Source: Nemertoderma westbladi (Eukaryota > Xenacoelomorpha > Nemertodermatida > Nemertodermatidae). From it: a stretch of DNA of 54,780 nt. The stretch spans positions 1-54,780 of the forward strand of contig JAUCBJ010005985.1 in the NCBI GenBank assembly GCA_032718475.1. Reading direction: 5' to 3'. Numbering within the stretch: the stretch's first letter is position 1; each line of letters begins with the position of its first letter. The position numbers were made by a program, and so were the translations under genes. The notes beneath the pieces are model-generated. The model saw only the letters and a program-made list of their open reading frames with translations. It searched no databases and was not told the origin of the DNA. Of this stretch, positions 1-11,910 are shown piece by piece.

Positions 1-1169
1 GATTTGGTATAATTCTCGAGATTGGGTCCAGATTGGGTTCAGATAGGTTCAGATATGACTTAAGTATTATCCTTTCTGTATACAGTAGGTGTAATGCTAC
101 ACACTGTAGTAGTATAGCTAGCATTGTTTCTCTCTTAGGTTATTCATTGATGATTAGGATTACCATAATAGTTAGGTTATAAGTAGGCCTAGATTGTACA
201 AAGCAAAGGCTGAAAGGCAGAAAAGGAATATCAAAAAACTTTCGTATTGAAATAATATTGGTGTTAGACATAGCCCCAAGTACACGATTATTTGATCAAC
301 TAATATTCTACAGTAGGCCTATATTTTACGAGAAAGTTAAAGAATTTCCCCTCATAAGTAGACAGCTTCAGGTTTTAGCCTACTGGACATACTGTACAGT
401 ACAACTACTGTACTGTACATACCTGTTATATTGTACACAACATCACGTAACGCACAAAGGCCTACCGATAATTAAATAGTTACGAGACGTCAAATATACT
501 ATGAGAGTTCTGTAGAATGATGGATTACAGTATGTAACAGATTGGTGTTCAGGTTTTGGTGCTGGGTGGTTCCCTAGCATATACTGTATAATAACAACGC
601 TATGCAGAATTTTATTTACGATATTAGGTAGCTCACTAAATGTTGAAATAACATAAATTCCTTGTAGGCACGCTTAGTTATCCTCACAAGTTGATTTAAA
701 CAGTAATTATATTATATTTCAGTGGTCTTTTTACCACTACTGCATTTTACATAGTTAATTACAATGTGATTAACGATCCTCCAGTATTTCACATTTTATT
801 GACAGAGTAAAACTGTAAACTGTAATCTAATTTATACACCAATTTTGAGAAAAAAAATGTAAAGAAATAAGTGGTGAGTGAGCATTCTCTAAAGAATTAA
901 AATTAGCAAAAAAAACATTATTTGTTTTATATACAGTACACCCCCTTAGGGGGTAAATGTTTTATTACTTATTATTATTAATTCGATTTAAAATAACAAT
1001 TATAGTCATGATCATAGGAGTGCGTTAATAAAATTTAAATTCAAAATTAAAATATATAATGTTAAAATCTATAAAAGGGGAGAAAAGCGAGTTAAAAAAG
1101 GGGCGATTTATATGTTGCGGGTTTCCAGTTGTCGTAGGGGCCGGATTTAGAGTTGTGGGTGGCCTGGGG
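1..1169. other. AT-rich noncoding DNA, no gene seen
   Basis: I see no coding region, RNA gene or clear element here. Open frames are short and low in complexity. TACTGTA and TAGGCCTA-type palindromic words recur. Confidence 0.6.
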
Positions 1170-3740
1170 CCAGGTCAGTGGTTTGGGTGGGGGGGGGGGG
1201 GGGGGGGGGTGGCTGGGTTGTACGGCCCTGGTTGTCGTAGGGGCGGGCATGAGTCGCAGTTAAATACATGATAAATGTAAGTAGATGAACCTCCGCAGTA
1301 TTTGCAGGTGCAGTCATCGGATAATTCGTGGAATGGTGTTTTAATGTTGCATAGTTTCCAATGGACCAACCGTGAACGGTTGATCATGAAATTAAATGTC
1401 GGTTTCTTTGTCCGGCAGTGCGCGAGGTGTTACTTGTGAAAGCTGGCCCATGTATATAGTTTTTGTATTAAATAAATCATCTTTACTATTCAGAAACATT
1501 TTATATTGTTCGAAAACGTCGGAATTGAATAATGACAGGATTTTAACGTTGAGATCTTCGATATACGTTTTGCATCCGACCATCTTCAAAGCAATTTTCA
1601 GTAGAAGAGGCGTTTTTAGGAAGTTCCAGGAGTCTTTTAACGAATGTTGTTTTAACTTTATCTATTTCTTTCAAATTTGAAAGTGTAAAATATGGCGCAA
1701 TCTCTGGGAAACTAATCATATGTAGGCTCAATTTTCAAATTGAAAATTTTCATTCCAGTTTCTATTTCAATTTCCTTTTCCTTTTTCTTGTTGATTTGTT
1801 TTCTGAAGACTAAGGACGGTTGCATTGTGACCCCGAGATATTCATATTCGTTACAGAGTTCAATTACCTGTCCTGTATAGTTGAATACATCATCGTCGGC
1901 TAATCTCCCTCCCTTTCGGAATTTAATAATTTTAGTTTTTGTTAGATTCACCAGCATTAAGGTGTTTGTACACACCATCGGAGTACATAGTTCATCAAGT
2001 CCCTTTTGGATATCTGATTTTATTGACGAGTAGAATGCAAGGTCGTCGGCGAAGAACATTTGTTTTAGTGTTAGTGCAACTTCACGAAGAGTATGAGCGA
2101 GATCGGCGATCAAAGTAAGAAAACAAGTAGGACTGAAACAATCAACCCTTAAGAAAGCCACGAAGATGCGTGTTTGTCTTTGAGAGTTTTATTCTATCAA
2201 ATATTCTAATTTTATTCTGGAGAAGTGCCTTTTTTAAATTAAATACCTTCCCTTTGATTCCGAATTGAGAATATAGTTTGTAGTGCAGTATCCTTCTGTC
2301 GACGAGATCAAAGGCTTTCCGGAAGTCTATAAATTCATATATTCAATTATAAATCCAATTTATTTAAAATAAACATATACCGTTCTTTTGCTGTCCTTTG
2401 TGCGAGGGGAGTTGATTATTGAATGTACAGTATATCTGATATGAGTTGTTTTAAAGCTTGTCTAGTAGATCGGCCTCGTGTAAAACCGTATTGCTCTGAT
2501 GGAAGGCATAAAGTTATCACATCTTGGACTCATTTATTCATTATTTTTGTTAGTGTCTTCAGAATAACGCTAATTAGTGCGATCCCTCTATAGTTATCTG
2601 GGTTTGTCCTTTCACCTTTACCCTTGAATATAATCTTTATTGTACTAATCGCCCAGTTTGCTGGGATTTGTCCCATGTCTAGACACAAGTTGAAGAGAAC
2701 AGTTAATACTGGAAGATTTATATTTATCGGAGTTGTTAAATGTTCATTCCATATTCTGTCTGGTCCAGCGGCCTTTCCGTTTTCCATTGAGTTGATTGAA
2801 TCTCTAACATCGTTCTCGGTGAAGGACTTGTTAAACCAGTCATTTCCCAGTTTATCCTGTAATGATCAGGGTCATATCGTTCTTGAGTTCCTCTTCGAAG
2901 CCGAGAAGATTCTCGAAGTGTTGCTCGAGGCGTTCAGATTCAATTGGTGCAACATTTGTCTGCTTGTTTTCTTTAGACAGAGACCAAGGAGTTAGTTCTG
3001 TTTGTTCTAACTTCTCTAACAGTTTCAGCTCATCAAATTCTGACTTTTTCTCATAAAATGAGCGTTTATATTCTCTTTTGGCACTCCAAAATCTCGCATT
3101 ATCTTCTTCCGACTGCTCTTTTTCTTGGTAAAGATCCATTAGGGTTTGTTTGGCTCGACGACATTCCTCCGAGTACCAAGGTTTACCAAAACCAGAATTA
3201 TTATCCCAGAAGCAGTCGCAGCCATGGAAAAGTTCTCTGTCAGTTTGATTGAAGCTGCCTCAATGTCGCAATCAGTTAGAAGTGAATTTATTTCCGATTC
3301 GTCTAAAAGATGTTCTAGGACTGGTATATCTACTGTTCTCCGGAGTCGTTCGCCCGGCCGTTTAACCGATTCTAAGGCGTTTGTCAACTTAAGAGTTGCA
3401 GAGAGACGGAAGTGTTTGCGTAAAGGATGGAATGTCACAACTGCTGTTGAAATCGGAGACGGGAGTTCAACTAGGAATCTCACTAGGATTAAATAAATTG
3501 TACTGCTCCCCTGTTGTGGCGATGAGTATGTATGAGTACCTGCGTTGTTCAGGAGGTGGAAACCCAGTTCATTGGGGTGATCTGTCAGTTTTGAACCTCT
3601 ATCTCCAGAATATATGCGACAGTTGAAGTACCGCTTATCAGGTAATACCCTTTTCCCAATTGTCGGGATTCATAATTTCATTGCGTTGATCCTGATCACA
3701 TATGCTGATATGACATGGAAGGACCTGTTTGTAGATCCAG
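1170..3740 (-). mobile_element. Decayed non-LTR retrotransposon (CR1/L2-like LINE), endonuclease end to C-terminal zinc motif
   Basis: Read on the minus strand, fragments follow LINE ORF2 order. Around 3640-3400 is the end of an APE-type endonuclease (LTDHPNELGF, then SSPQQGSSTI, then LRKHFRLSA). At 3200-2860 is a charged linker (PWYSEECRRAKQ). At 2790-2530 are the RT fingers (KAAGPDRI, NPDNYRGIALIS). At 2340-2160 is a palm block (FRKAFDLVDRR). Near 2070-2050 is the catalytic FFADDLAF. Near 1300-1210 is a Cys-rich C-terminal motif (CTCKYCGG followed by HVFNCDSC). Frameshifts and stops separate the blocks, so this is a dead copy. The RT aspartates (ADD) are kept. Clade assignment is inference from motif style. 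Confidence 0.85.
1189..1209. repeat. Poly-G tract, about 21 nt
   Basis: An uninterrupted run of G, one of at least seven long G or C homopolymers in the window. Confidence 0.95.
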
Positions 3741-3924
3741 GGTACACCGGGAGGCCGTGTGTTTCGTAGTTGAGGATTCCTAGACTTGACAGGTACTCCG
3801 ATACAGATTCTTCTGTTTCATCCAGGCTAATTCGTCCAATATGAATATGAGCACTTCGTGGTGTTGTGTTAGGAGCGGGGGCTTGGGGGGCAGCACGTAG
3901 TGAACCATTATAATTATTATAATC

Positions 3925-4200
3925 GAAACATTATAAACAACGAAATGGAAGAAGGATTTCAATTTCAAACAGTTCGCTCCCTAACGGTAGACTGGATAAC
4001 TGCGGACTGGTCAGCGGCCTCCCCAGTCCCCATATGCGGCCTAATGGTGTAATGAACATCTGCCAAGTATCACCTAAAAAGCATTATAAATAACGAAATG
4101 TGAGAAGTTTTTCACTTTAAGATATTTCGGCCCTTAGCGACATACTGGAGAACTGCATACCGGTCAGTGTCCTCCCAAACACACAGCCTATGGTCAGGGT
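3925..4200. repeat. Diverged tandem duplication, period about 155 bp
   Basis: ACATTATAAACAACGAAATG (3928 on) recurs as GCATTATAAATAACGAAATG (4081 on). Both are followed by matching text: TTCGCTCCCTAACGG versus TTCGGCCCTTAGCG, then a 'gactggataactgc' versus 'tactggagaactgc' block, then a 'ggtcag' block. The units are old and imperfect. The rest of 3741-4680 shows no gene. Confidence 0.6.
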
Positions 4201-4690
4201 CAGGTACATATCTGTAATTTATCAGTTAGAACAGATTGAGTTTGATGGTGCAACTGCTGTTATACAGTTTCCTACCAGCTGACATAGTTTGGCCGAAACC
4301 TGCCTGAGTCCCGATTCTAATGTCCCCGGCATGATCGGCTACTCTAAACACAACCTAAAGCGTACATAGTAGATACTTATAAATCGATGCAATGAAACAA
4401 GCATAGTCATTAATTTAGTCCCACTAAATACTATCCATACCTGTAGATACATATCCAGAACAACCACTAGGAAAGCGGTTCAACCCTCCTACACATCCAT
4501 CCGAAGATGTTCAACCCTCCTACCTCCTCCTACTCCTCAAAACCTCCTATACTACTCAATTTTTTGAAAAATGCACTGTATACGAAAAGTGCACACCAGT
4601 GACGTAATCATCTATACCTAATTTTAAAGCAGAATAATTTCTCCATCAGAAAACTATCACATTTATTGGTGAATTGTTACATCAATTAAT

Positions 4691-5055
4691 TGGGAGTAAA
4701 AATATCGAGTGTTGAAAAATATCGAGAGTAAAATTATCGAGTGTTGAAAAATATCGAGAGTAAAAATATCGAGTGTTGAAAAATATAGAGAGTAAAAACA
4801 TCGAGTGTTGAAAAATATAGAGAGTAAAAATATCGAGTGTTGAAAAATATCGAGTGTTGAAAAATATCGAGTGTTGAAAAATATCGAGTGTTGAAAAATA
4901 TCGAGTGTTGAAAAATATCGAGTGTTGAAAAATATCGAGTGTTGAAAAATATCGAGTGTTGAAAAATATCGAGTGTTGAAAAATATCGAGAGTAAAAATA
5001 TCGAGTGTTGAAAAATATAGAGTGTTGAAAAATATCGAGAGTAAAAATATCGATA
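4691..5055 (-). repeat. Minisatellite array, mixed 15/17-bp units (minus orientation)
   Basis: Plus-strand text alternates AATATCGAGAGTAAAA and AATATCGAGTGTTGAAAA modules. This is the reverse complement of the array at 5380-6195. The modules are 15 bp (ATATTTTTACTCTCG) and 17 bp (ATATTTTTCAACACTCG). The array contains open frames, but their product would be a low-complexity FNTRYFSTLDI repeat with no sign of a real protein. Confidence 0.95.
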
Positions 5056-5379
5056 GTAACAATTTTTTTAAATAAGGGTTGTACGATAATTTTTTTTTAC
5101 TAAAAATGTTCTAGAACAAAAATATTTATCAACATTTGGTAGCTTATACGTGTTCTAATATAATATTTAACAATATTTATAATATTTATCAAAATTTATA
5201 GCTAGCACTTATTTTATAATATTTATTTAAAAAATAGCAAAAACTAGCTAGTATAATAAATCTGGTAAATGGATACCCAAGGTGTATTACATAATGCCAT
5301 TCACTTACACTTGCACTGTTGTAACCCATGCACTGCAATATTGTTCCATAATTCTAAATAAAATGCTCAAGCAAAATGC

Positions 5380-6195
5380 AATATTTTTACTCTCGATATT
5401 TTTACTCTCGTTATTTTTCAACACTCGATATTTCTACTCTCGATATTTTTACTCGCGATATTTTTCAACACTCGATATTTTTACTCTCAATATTTTTACT
5501 CTCGATATTTTTCAACACTCGATATTTTTACTCTCGATATTTTTCAACACTCGATATTTTTACTCTCGATATTTTTCAACACTCGATATTTTTACTCTCG
5601 ATATTTTTACTCTCGATATTTTTCAACCCTCGATATTGTTACTCTCGATATTTTTCAACACTCGATATTTTTACTCTCGATATTTTTCAACACTCGATAT
5701 TTTTCAACACTCGATATTTTTCAACACTCGTTATTTTCGATATTTTTCAACACTCGTTATTTTCGATATTTTTCAACACTCGTTATTTTTACTCTCGATA
5801 TTTTTTAATCACGTTAATTTTCAACACTCGTTATTTTTACTCTCGATATTTTTACTCTCGTTATTTTTACTCTCGATATTTTTCACCTCGATATTTTTCA
5901 ACACTCGATATTTTTAATCTCGATATTTTTCAACACTCGATATTTTTAATCTCGATATTTTTCAACACTCGATATTTTTACTCTCGATATTTTTACTCTC
6001 GTTATTTTTACTCTCGATATTTTTACTCTCGATATTTTTCAACACTCGATATTTTTACTCTCGATATTTTTACTCTCGTTATTTTTACTCTCGATATTTT
6101 TTAATCACGTTAATTTTCAACACTCGTTATTTTTACTCTCGATATTTTTACTCTCGTTATATTTACTCTCGATATTTTTCAAGTCTCGATATTTT
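5380..6195 (+). repeat. Minisatellite array, mixed 15/17-bp units (plus orientation)
   Basis: The same two modules as 4691-5055 in the opposite orientation, with variants CTCGTTATT and AATCTCGATA. A block beginning TTTTTTAATCACGTTAATTT appears twice (near 5805 and 6098), suggesting a duplicated segment inside the array. The 324-bp AT-rich spacer (5056-5379) has its own AATATTTAT-rich content and no gene. Confidence 0.95.
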
Positions 6196-6583
6196 TCACC
6201 ATTACCAGCAAAACAGCATGTAGGCTAGAGTTGGGCTAATTATACAACTACAGTAGGTTAAGTTTTTAATTGGCTCTCTAATGGTGTATCCATGGAAACG
6301 CGTAACCCAAGCGTTCACATTGAAAACAATGAAAAGCAAATGTTTATTGGTTATGGTGATACAGTAGTGGTACACTCTACATGTATGGCTTACTCCAAAT
6401 GATGTTACGAAATGATGATTATTGTCTGTTTGGACGGCTGTCTCTTTATTTCTATAGCTTTGACGCATATATTATAATGTACCGGTATACAAATTTATTA
6501 ATTTTATTGTTTTAATATTTTAAATTACAGTCTAGTTCATAATATTGCGAAGCAAACTCCTGTAAAATACTACTACAGAAACC

Positions 6584-8687
6584 ATGACGACGACTTTGCT
6601 CTCGTGGATTCTTATCAGCCATATGTTCACGGTCGCTGTTACTGATAATCGGAAAGCTGGTATAACTAAACCGGTAAGATGCGGAAAAGTAGTGCAATAC
6701 ACCAAAATCTACATATACAGTTGTAGTAGGGAATGTGATTGGGTATAAATATGCTTATATGAGGATCATATGCTGAAAATCGTCTTAATTTGTAATCATA
6801 TAACTGTAGTACAGTGATGGTGTAATCCTATGCTTTATGGGGGACACTACATATACACTGTACTGTATATTGCTTGTTTCTAGGTCCGCGTAGCGAGACC
6901 TCTAGTATTCACTCCGTTGTTGGTATGCGTTAGTAGACGCGGACCTTTGCGCGATTTCGCGCTTGTTATTGTTTACCTTTACATAAAAATAAATGTAGGG
7001 GCCTATGTATCTATTTATTTATCGAACGCCAATATCTGCGCATACATATATTGTAAATGCTCGCATCGTGAACTTTTTCCAAGGGCACAAGGTACATGTA
7101 CAGTACCAGCAAAATCAAAGATAATGCTGATTAAGAGAAACTCCGGAAAACGTTCATTTACAAAATACAAAAGAACATGGGAGAGTTAATTCCAGAAGAG
7201 GATTTATTTTTTACCAAGATTATTTTTGTTGGGAAGACATTTTTCGTCGTTTACACTGTATACTCTATGTACACTCGCCCTCCTTGCACATTGTACTGGC
7301 TAGTTGTAACACTCAACTCCCTCTAACATAACGGTAGACCACATATTGTGCTACTATTCTTGAACTTTTTATCACGCAAATATTACAGAACGTGTAATTA
7401 TGTAACATTAACATTGAGTAAGGCAGTACAAGAAGAGTACAATAATTCGAATAGTAGGCTAAGAAACCGTGCAAACAATACAATACATTTCAGTAACAAT
7501 TCTTTTGTTACCAAGGATATAAACTTAATAATTAAAGACGATTTCATGCTCTCGGCACTTTACTTACCTCGCCTTTATCGTTAATAAAACATATCGAGGA
7601 TGTTAAATATTTATACTTTTCCTACAGTTTATAAATAATATTAATTTAGTAATTTTTTCTATCCTTTTCACAGAATTATCTTAACGACAAGGATTTCAGA
7701 TTACAGTATCCATTGACTTATCAAATGTTGAATTTTATATACGTGGTTGAAACATCAGCCTTCAATGACACAAGTTCATGGTTTAAAGAAATGTCTGTGT
7801 ATGATAATGGGCATGGATTGAGTCGCGAAATTGATGAGCGCATAACCAATTACTATCAGGACAGGGTTGACCCCTGTTACAAGGTGAGAAATACGAATCT
7901 ATCCGGTGTCTACATCAACCGCCAATTCGGGTTGAACGGATTGGTTATTTGCGATGACCTGACGCCGGGTGGCCCATGGTTAACGATTCAACGTCGTGTC
8001 GATGACTCATACGAAACCCACTGGAATCAGTGGGATCATTCCGTCAATGGATTCGGAGATACCAATGGGTCTTTTTGGCTCGGATTGGAAGCCATTCACG
8101 AACTTACCAACGGTTTTCGGAATTTTAAAGAGAAACGGAGACCCATCGGATTCCCACTGCGTGTGGAATTAGAATTGAATGAAACTGAAAGCGAATGGTT
8201 CCAAAGTTTATGTTCAAACACAAACGACACTGGTGTTGGACATGTTGACACTGACGGTCCCAGAATGTTTTGTAATGGCAATCAAAGTAGAACCAGGGTT
8301 CATGCAGAATATGACTATTTTTCGGTTGGTAACGCCGCAGAAAACTACAAATTGAGAGTGAGTGGTTATAGGAGTGATTTATCTGATGCTGGTGACTCAT
8401 TGCTCCTTCCAAATCGACCGGAAATGACTTCAAACAATCAAGAGTTCAGTACTGCGGACCGCGATAACGATAGGTCGACAGGGAACTGCGCAGATCAGAA
8501 CAGCGGGGGATGGTGGTACAATGATTGCTCCTGGTCCAATCTCAACGGACAGTTCGAGGACGCCACTAGCGGTAACAACATGTATTGGTACAGCTACGCT
8601 CATTATAAGGCTCCCTCAAGGGTGGAGATGAAAATATCGCTAAAGGACTACCACTTTCGGGCTGATGATGTAAACGATGAAATATGA
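6584..8687 (+). CDS. Secreted fibrinogen-related (FReD) protein, two exons joined 6584-6673 and 7674-8687
   Basis: Exon 1 starts at ATG 6584 (A at -3) and encodes 30 residues with a clear signal peptide (hydrophobic core LLSWILISHMFTVAV). It ends at a GTAAGA donor (6674). Exon 2 follows an acceptor with a pyrimidine run and CAG (7671-7673). Both boundaries are phase 0, so the join keeps frame and predicts 367 residues. The fibrinogen C-terminal domain spans about residues 96-355. It shows SGVY, VICDDLTPGG, WLTIQRRVD, NGFGD, FWLGLEAIHELT, a calcium-site pattern D292-x-D294-x-D296 followed by NCA, and GGWWYNDCSWSNLNG, ending in RVEMKI. Such domains bind carbohydrate or acetylated ligands in innate recognition or in the extracellular matrix; the ligand here is unknown. 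About 65 residues between the signal peptide and the domain match nothing I recognise. A further small exon inside the 1-kb intron is possible. Confidence 0.85.
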
Positions 8688-8761
8688 TGGATCTAATGAA
8701 TTACTTCATATTTAATTGAAATTCGTATTTTCTTTTACTGGTGTTGGATCTTTCCTTTAGA

Positions 8762-8783
8762 CCCCCCCCCCCCCCCCCCCCCC
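8762..8783. repeat. Poly-C tract, 22 nt, in the 3' flank of the FReD gene
   Basis: An uninterrupted C run 75 bp after the FReD stop codon and before the AATAAA at 8807, so probably inside the 3' UTR. Confidence 0.95.
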
Positions 8784-8806
8784 GCAGGAGAGGGGTGGGG
8801 GTCGCG

Positions 8807-8812
8807 AATAAA
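8807..8812 (+). promoter_or_regulatory. Candidate polyadenylation signal AATAAA for the FReD gene
   Basis: A canonical hexamer 120 bp after the stop codon at 8685-8687. Confidence 0.45.
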
Positions 8813-9242
8813 CACTAATCCCATCTGGGCCAATTAATTTCCCGTGTCAATGTTAAATTATCAATTAAGTGAAAGGGGACGTTACAGTGGCACCGAGACG
8901 TTATTCTAATGAAAACACTAAATTAAAGACAATACTGTATAAAAGGTTACACAGATAAATATTTTTTATTTATATTTTGAATTTGATTTCATTTTTTACT
9001 TGATTCTGAAGTGTTGAAAGTGAAAGTTTTGTTGATTGTGAGTGGGATCATATTATATGATATTCCGAATGTTTACAAAATTACAAAATCTCATATTCGA
9101 CGAATGTACTTTATGTTCAATTACTGTGAGTGAGTTCAGTTTTTTTAGGGGTATGAAAGTGAGTACCAATGTGTGAGGTCCGACATAAACGGTTACATAA
9201 ACTGAAAGTTTTGGCCGAGTATGATCATATCAACGTGTTAAT

Positions 9243-9768
9243 GTGTGGGGCGAGCCACGAAGTTGGCGGAGCCTTAGCGAATTGACACTGTTAGGGGGTG
9301 GGTCAATTTATGCAAATAGTTGTCGTCGTCGTTGTCGTCGTCGTTGTCGTTGTCGTCGTCGTCGTCGTCGTTGTCGTCGTCGTCGTCGTTACGATTTTGA
9401 CATGCTAATAACTTTGTCGGATTTAAAGCTGCCAAGTTGAAAATTTGTAGGTATCAATATGAGCAAAAGTTGAGATTTTTGAGAGACTTTCAGACACCAT
9501 CAGTGCAATGGTCTCCCGCTAGAGGGCCACATGTCTAAACATTAAATGCCCTCCCATTTCTTTGCTTTTAATCCGTTTAAGCTGAAACTTGGCAGATATG
9601 TATTAGACCATTAGCTGTGACTTTCAAAGGAGGCGAATCCATCTGCAGTTCTCCAGTCTGCCGCTAGAGGGCCAACGTGACTATTTGCATAAATTGACCT
9701 ACCCCCTAACAGTGTCAATTCGCTAAGGCTCTGCCAACTTCGTGCTGCGCGAAGTCCCCACTTCGTGT
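9243..9768. mobile_element. Foldback/MITE-like element with about 70-bp inverted ends
   Basis: The left end (9246-9318) runs GGGGCGAGCCACGAAGTTGG, then GGAGCCTTAGCGAATTGACA, then CTGTTAGGGGGT, then TCAATTTATGCAAATAGT. The right end (about 9681-9750) is its reverse complement (ACTATTTGCATAAATTGACC, CCCCCTAACAGTG, GAATTGACACTG-type text). The inside holds a GTC microsatellite and no ORF. A half copy lies in the DEPDC5 intron (18497-18675). Confidence 0.75.
9320..9390 (+). repeat. (GTC)n microsatellite, about 24 imperfect units
   Basis: GTCGTC with GTT interruptions, inside the foldback element at 9243-9768. It creates an Arg/Cys-rich open frame that is not a gene. Confidence 0.95.
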
Positions 9769-11159
9769 TGCATATGTTCATGCCGAAAACCCAGTGAGCC
9801 TGATGTCATCCGTAATTATTACATCTCTACGTTACAGAAGATCTTTGATGTAAAGTACTAGGCCTAGTAATATTAATAAGTATAAGATAATTATTAGTCT
9901 TACTAATAATTGTAATTGGCTGTACGCCAATTAAATATCTTTATTGTCTACGTATTGGTGTTGGTGTTGGTTTGTTGCACTTCATACGTTTCCGTTTTCA
10001 AATTATTGTCGGAATCAGTCAGATTATCATTGTATTCATAACAATTTGACATTTAAACAAACGTAGGTAACGTAGGTATTTGCACAATAATAATGTCAAG
10101 TTAATGTTTGTTCAAGTTAATCTTTAAAATTATCGTAATTAAAGTCCGATGTATAGAAACCAAAGATCATGGCGGAATCGAGGGAGGCCTACATAACTTT
10201 AAAGCAGTTATAAATATAATAATAACCCTAATATAAATATATATATATATTGACGCTTTTAATTATTGGTTTTTTAGTTTCTTTAATTTTAAACAAAATT
10301 ACTGTCATAGCGGTAAATAATTTATTAATAAAAATATTATATACCGTTTATATAAAAATTTAATAAATAATAATAATAATAAAAAGTAATTTAAATATGC
10401 CCTATCGATTATGTATCAAAAGAAGATGAACATCATTTCTATAAAAAATTCAATTTCTAACAGTCACCGGTTTCGGCATTCGGTTTCTGTAAATGTTTTT
10501 CACTAGGGTTTGCAACAACTACAACAAACTACAGTTATAGTACCTGTAACAACTATAACCTGTATATGGGGGTCACGAATATATGGATAAAGCTGGAGAA
10601 ATTATCGAGTAGCGTATAATATCGAGTCAATAATGGGAAACACCAAACACACCGTGTTCAGTGGGTTTGAAAAATGAATTTAATTTGATTGAAAACATTA
10701 AGGGAAAGGAGCTGTTTACAGTGGAAGTGTATTCTAACCAAAACAATTTGCTATTACTTGCTAGATCACTATTACTTGCGGACAATGTGGGTCACTATCT
10801 GATAATATTATATTGGTACCGTCTTCGTCTTGCTGCTGACTAGCTACCTGGCTAAACTACTTCAACACGGTAGGTAGATAATAGTCTGTGTCAGGGCGAG
10901 GGCGCATTCTATGACTCATCGTGAGTCAACGTATAGTACCGCATTACATGAATATTAGTATGGGGCGAGCCATGGAGTGTGGCTGTGGGGAGTTCGTTTG
11001 TATCTCGTTTATTGCTTTGGTTAGACTAACTTTCCTGTGAACCTGTTTATTTCCATCCTGTCTCGTAATTTATAATAAACAATAATTAAAGTGAATGGTT
11101 GTCGACTTTCGATGTCGATATTCGGTTGTCGGAATCTCAAGGTTCGGTTATTTATGGCA
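9769..11159. other. AT-rich noncoding DNA, no gene seen
   Basis: It holds A/T-rich stretches, an (AT)n run near 10230 and a copy of a short dispersed repeat at about 11002-11055 (see findings). I see no exon-like ORF. Confidence 0.55.
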
Positions 11160-11480
11160 GCATATACCAGTACACCTATATTTTTTTTATTAGTGTTTTG
11201 GGTGAATGAGTGGGAGTGGTTTAATATTAGTATAAGTTTATTTGGACATACCTTTGAAAAGTCGGCAATGACGTCCAGGTGGGGTCGAACTGGTGACCCC
11301 CATGTTGGAAGTCTGACGCTCTAACCATTCAGCTAGCGGCTCAGGTAACAGCGGTAGACCAGAAGATACTATCTGATACTTGTACTGTATGTCCGCAATT
11401 TACGTCCGCATGGCCTCCCATCTGTCAATACAATAATATATGCTGCCACAGTGCCACTATGTGCCCATGCTCAACACTAG
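11160..11480 (-). mobile_element. tRNA-derived SINE, copy A
   Basis: On the minus strand, 11345-11265 reads as a tRNA-like head: A box TAGCTGAATGG, anticodon-loop-like ACTTCCAA, B box AGTTCGACCCC. It is followed by CACCTGGACGTCATTGCCGA. The plus-strand flank 11346-11470 (CTATCTGATAC, TGTCCGCAATTTACGTCC, TGGCCTCCCA, TGCTGCCAC) recurs in the copies at 13690-13913 and 15318-15542, which defines a family of about 300 bp. Boundaries are approximate. Confidence 0.75.
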
Positions 11481-11486
11481 CTTTCT

Positions 11487-11640
11487 GAGACAGCAAATCT
11501 CTGGATGAGACTTATACAAGAAGACTACGACGGGTTCATTGTGTCAAGTATATAATATAGTATGGCTATGAACATTACATATATGTAATATATATTATGC
11601 AACTGCAATGCAGCATACCGGCAGTAGTAGTCTGCGTAGA
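11487..11640 (+). mobile_element. Internally deleted LINE fragment, same family as 25860-28045
   Basis: CAAATCTCTGGATG (near 11494) and GGGTTCATTGTGTCAAGT (near 11534) match the RT C-terminal region of the LINE at 25860. About 55 bp later, CTGCAATGCAGCATACCGGC then AGTAGTAG matches its 3' terminus with the TAG tail. Most of the intervening sequence is lost. Confidence 0.7.
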
Positions 11641-11702
11641 TGCCTATATACCCTTTCTTAGTTTTAAGTCGCCTCTTGTTATACTATCCTCTGCACTGTG
11701 GT

Positions 11703-11910
11703 GTGGGGCGAGCAACGAAAGTAAGCGAGCTTAGCATACGGATACCACTAACTCAATCGGTGTGTCTGTCGTTCTGTTGTGTTCAATTTTAAACGTTAAT
11801 AACTCAGCCAAATGTTAATGAAATCTATCCAAACTTGGTACACATGTAGTCTGGCAAAAGTTTAGAAATTTTCCAAATTGAATTTCCGTGTGGCCTTCGA
11901 CGCTTCGAGA
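11703..11910 (+). repeat. Dispersed repeat, copy 1 (second copy on minus strand at 39740-39945)
   Basis: It begins GTGGGGCGAGCAACGAAAGT, then AAGCGAGCTTAGCATACGG. It shares a series of blocks with the reverse complement of 39740-39945: ACGTTAATAACTC, AATGAAATCTA, CATGTAGTCTGG. The GGGGCGAGC start resembles the end of the foldback element at 9243. Confidence 0.65.

Noticed and set aside
1059-1271. Gly-rich open frame crossing poly-G
   Set aside because: It is produced by the G run and overlaps LINE remains on the other strand. The similar frames at 12627-12990 and 38076-38270 are rejected for the same reason.
4682-6104. Open frames rich in F, S, R, Y and L (FNTRYFSTLDI) over the inverted arrays
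   Set aside because: They are translations of the 15/17-bp minisatellite and occur in several overlapping frames.
7348-7584. Possible extra exon of the FReD gene
   Set aside because: It starts at a non-ATG codon, has no recognisable domain, and direct joining of 6673 to 7674 already keeps frame. It is not excluded but not supported.
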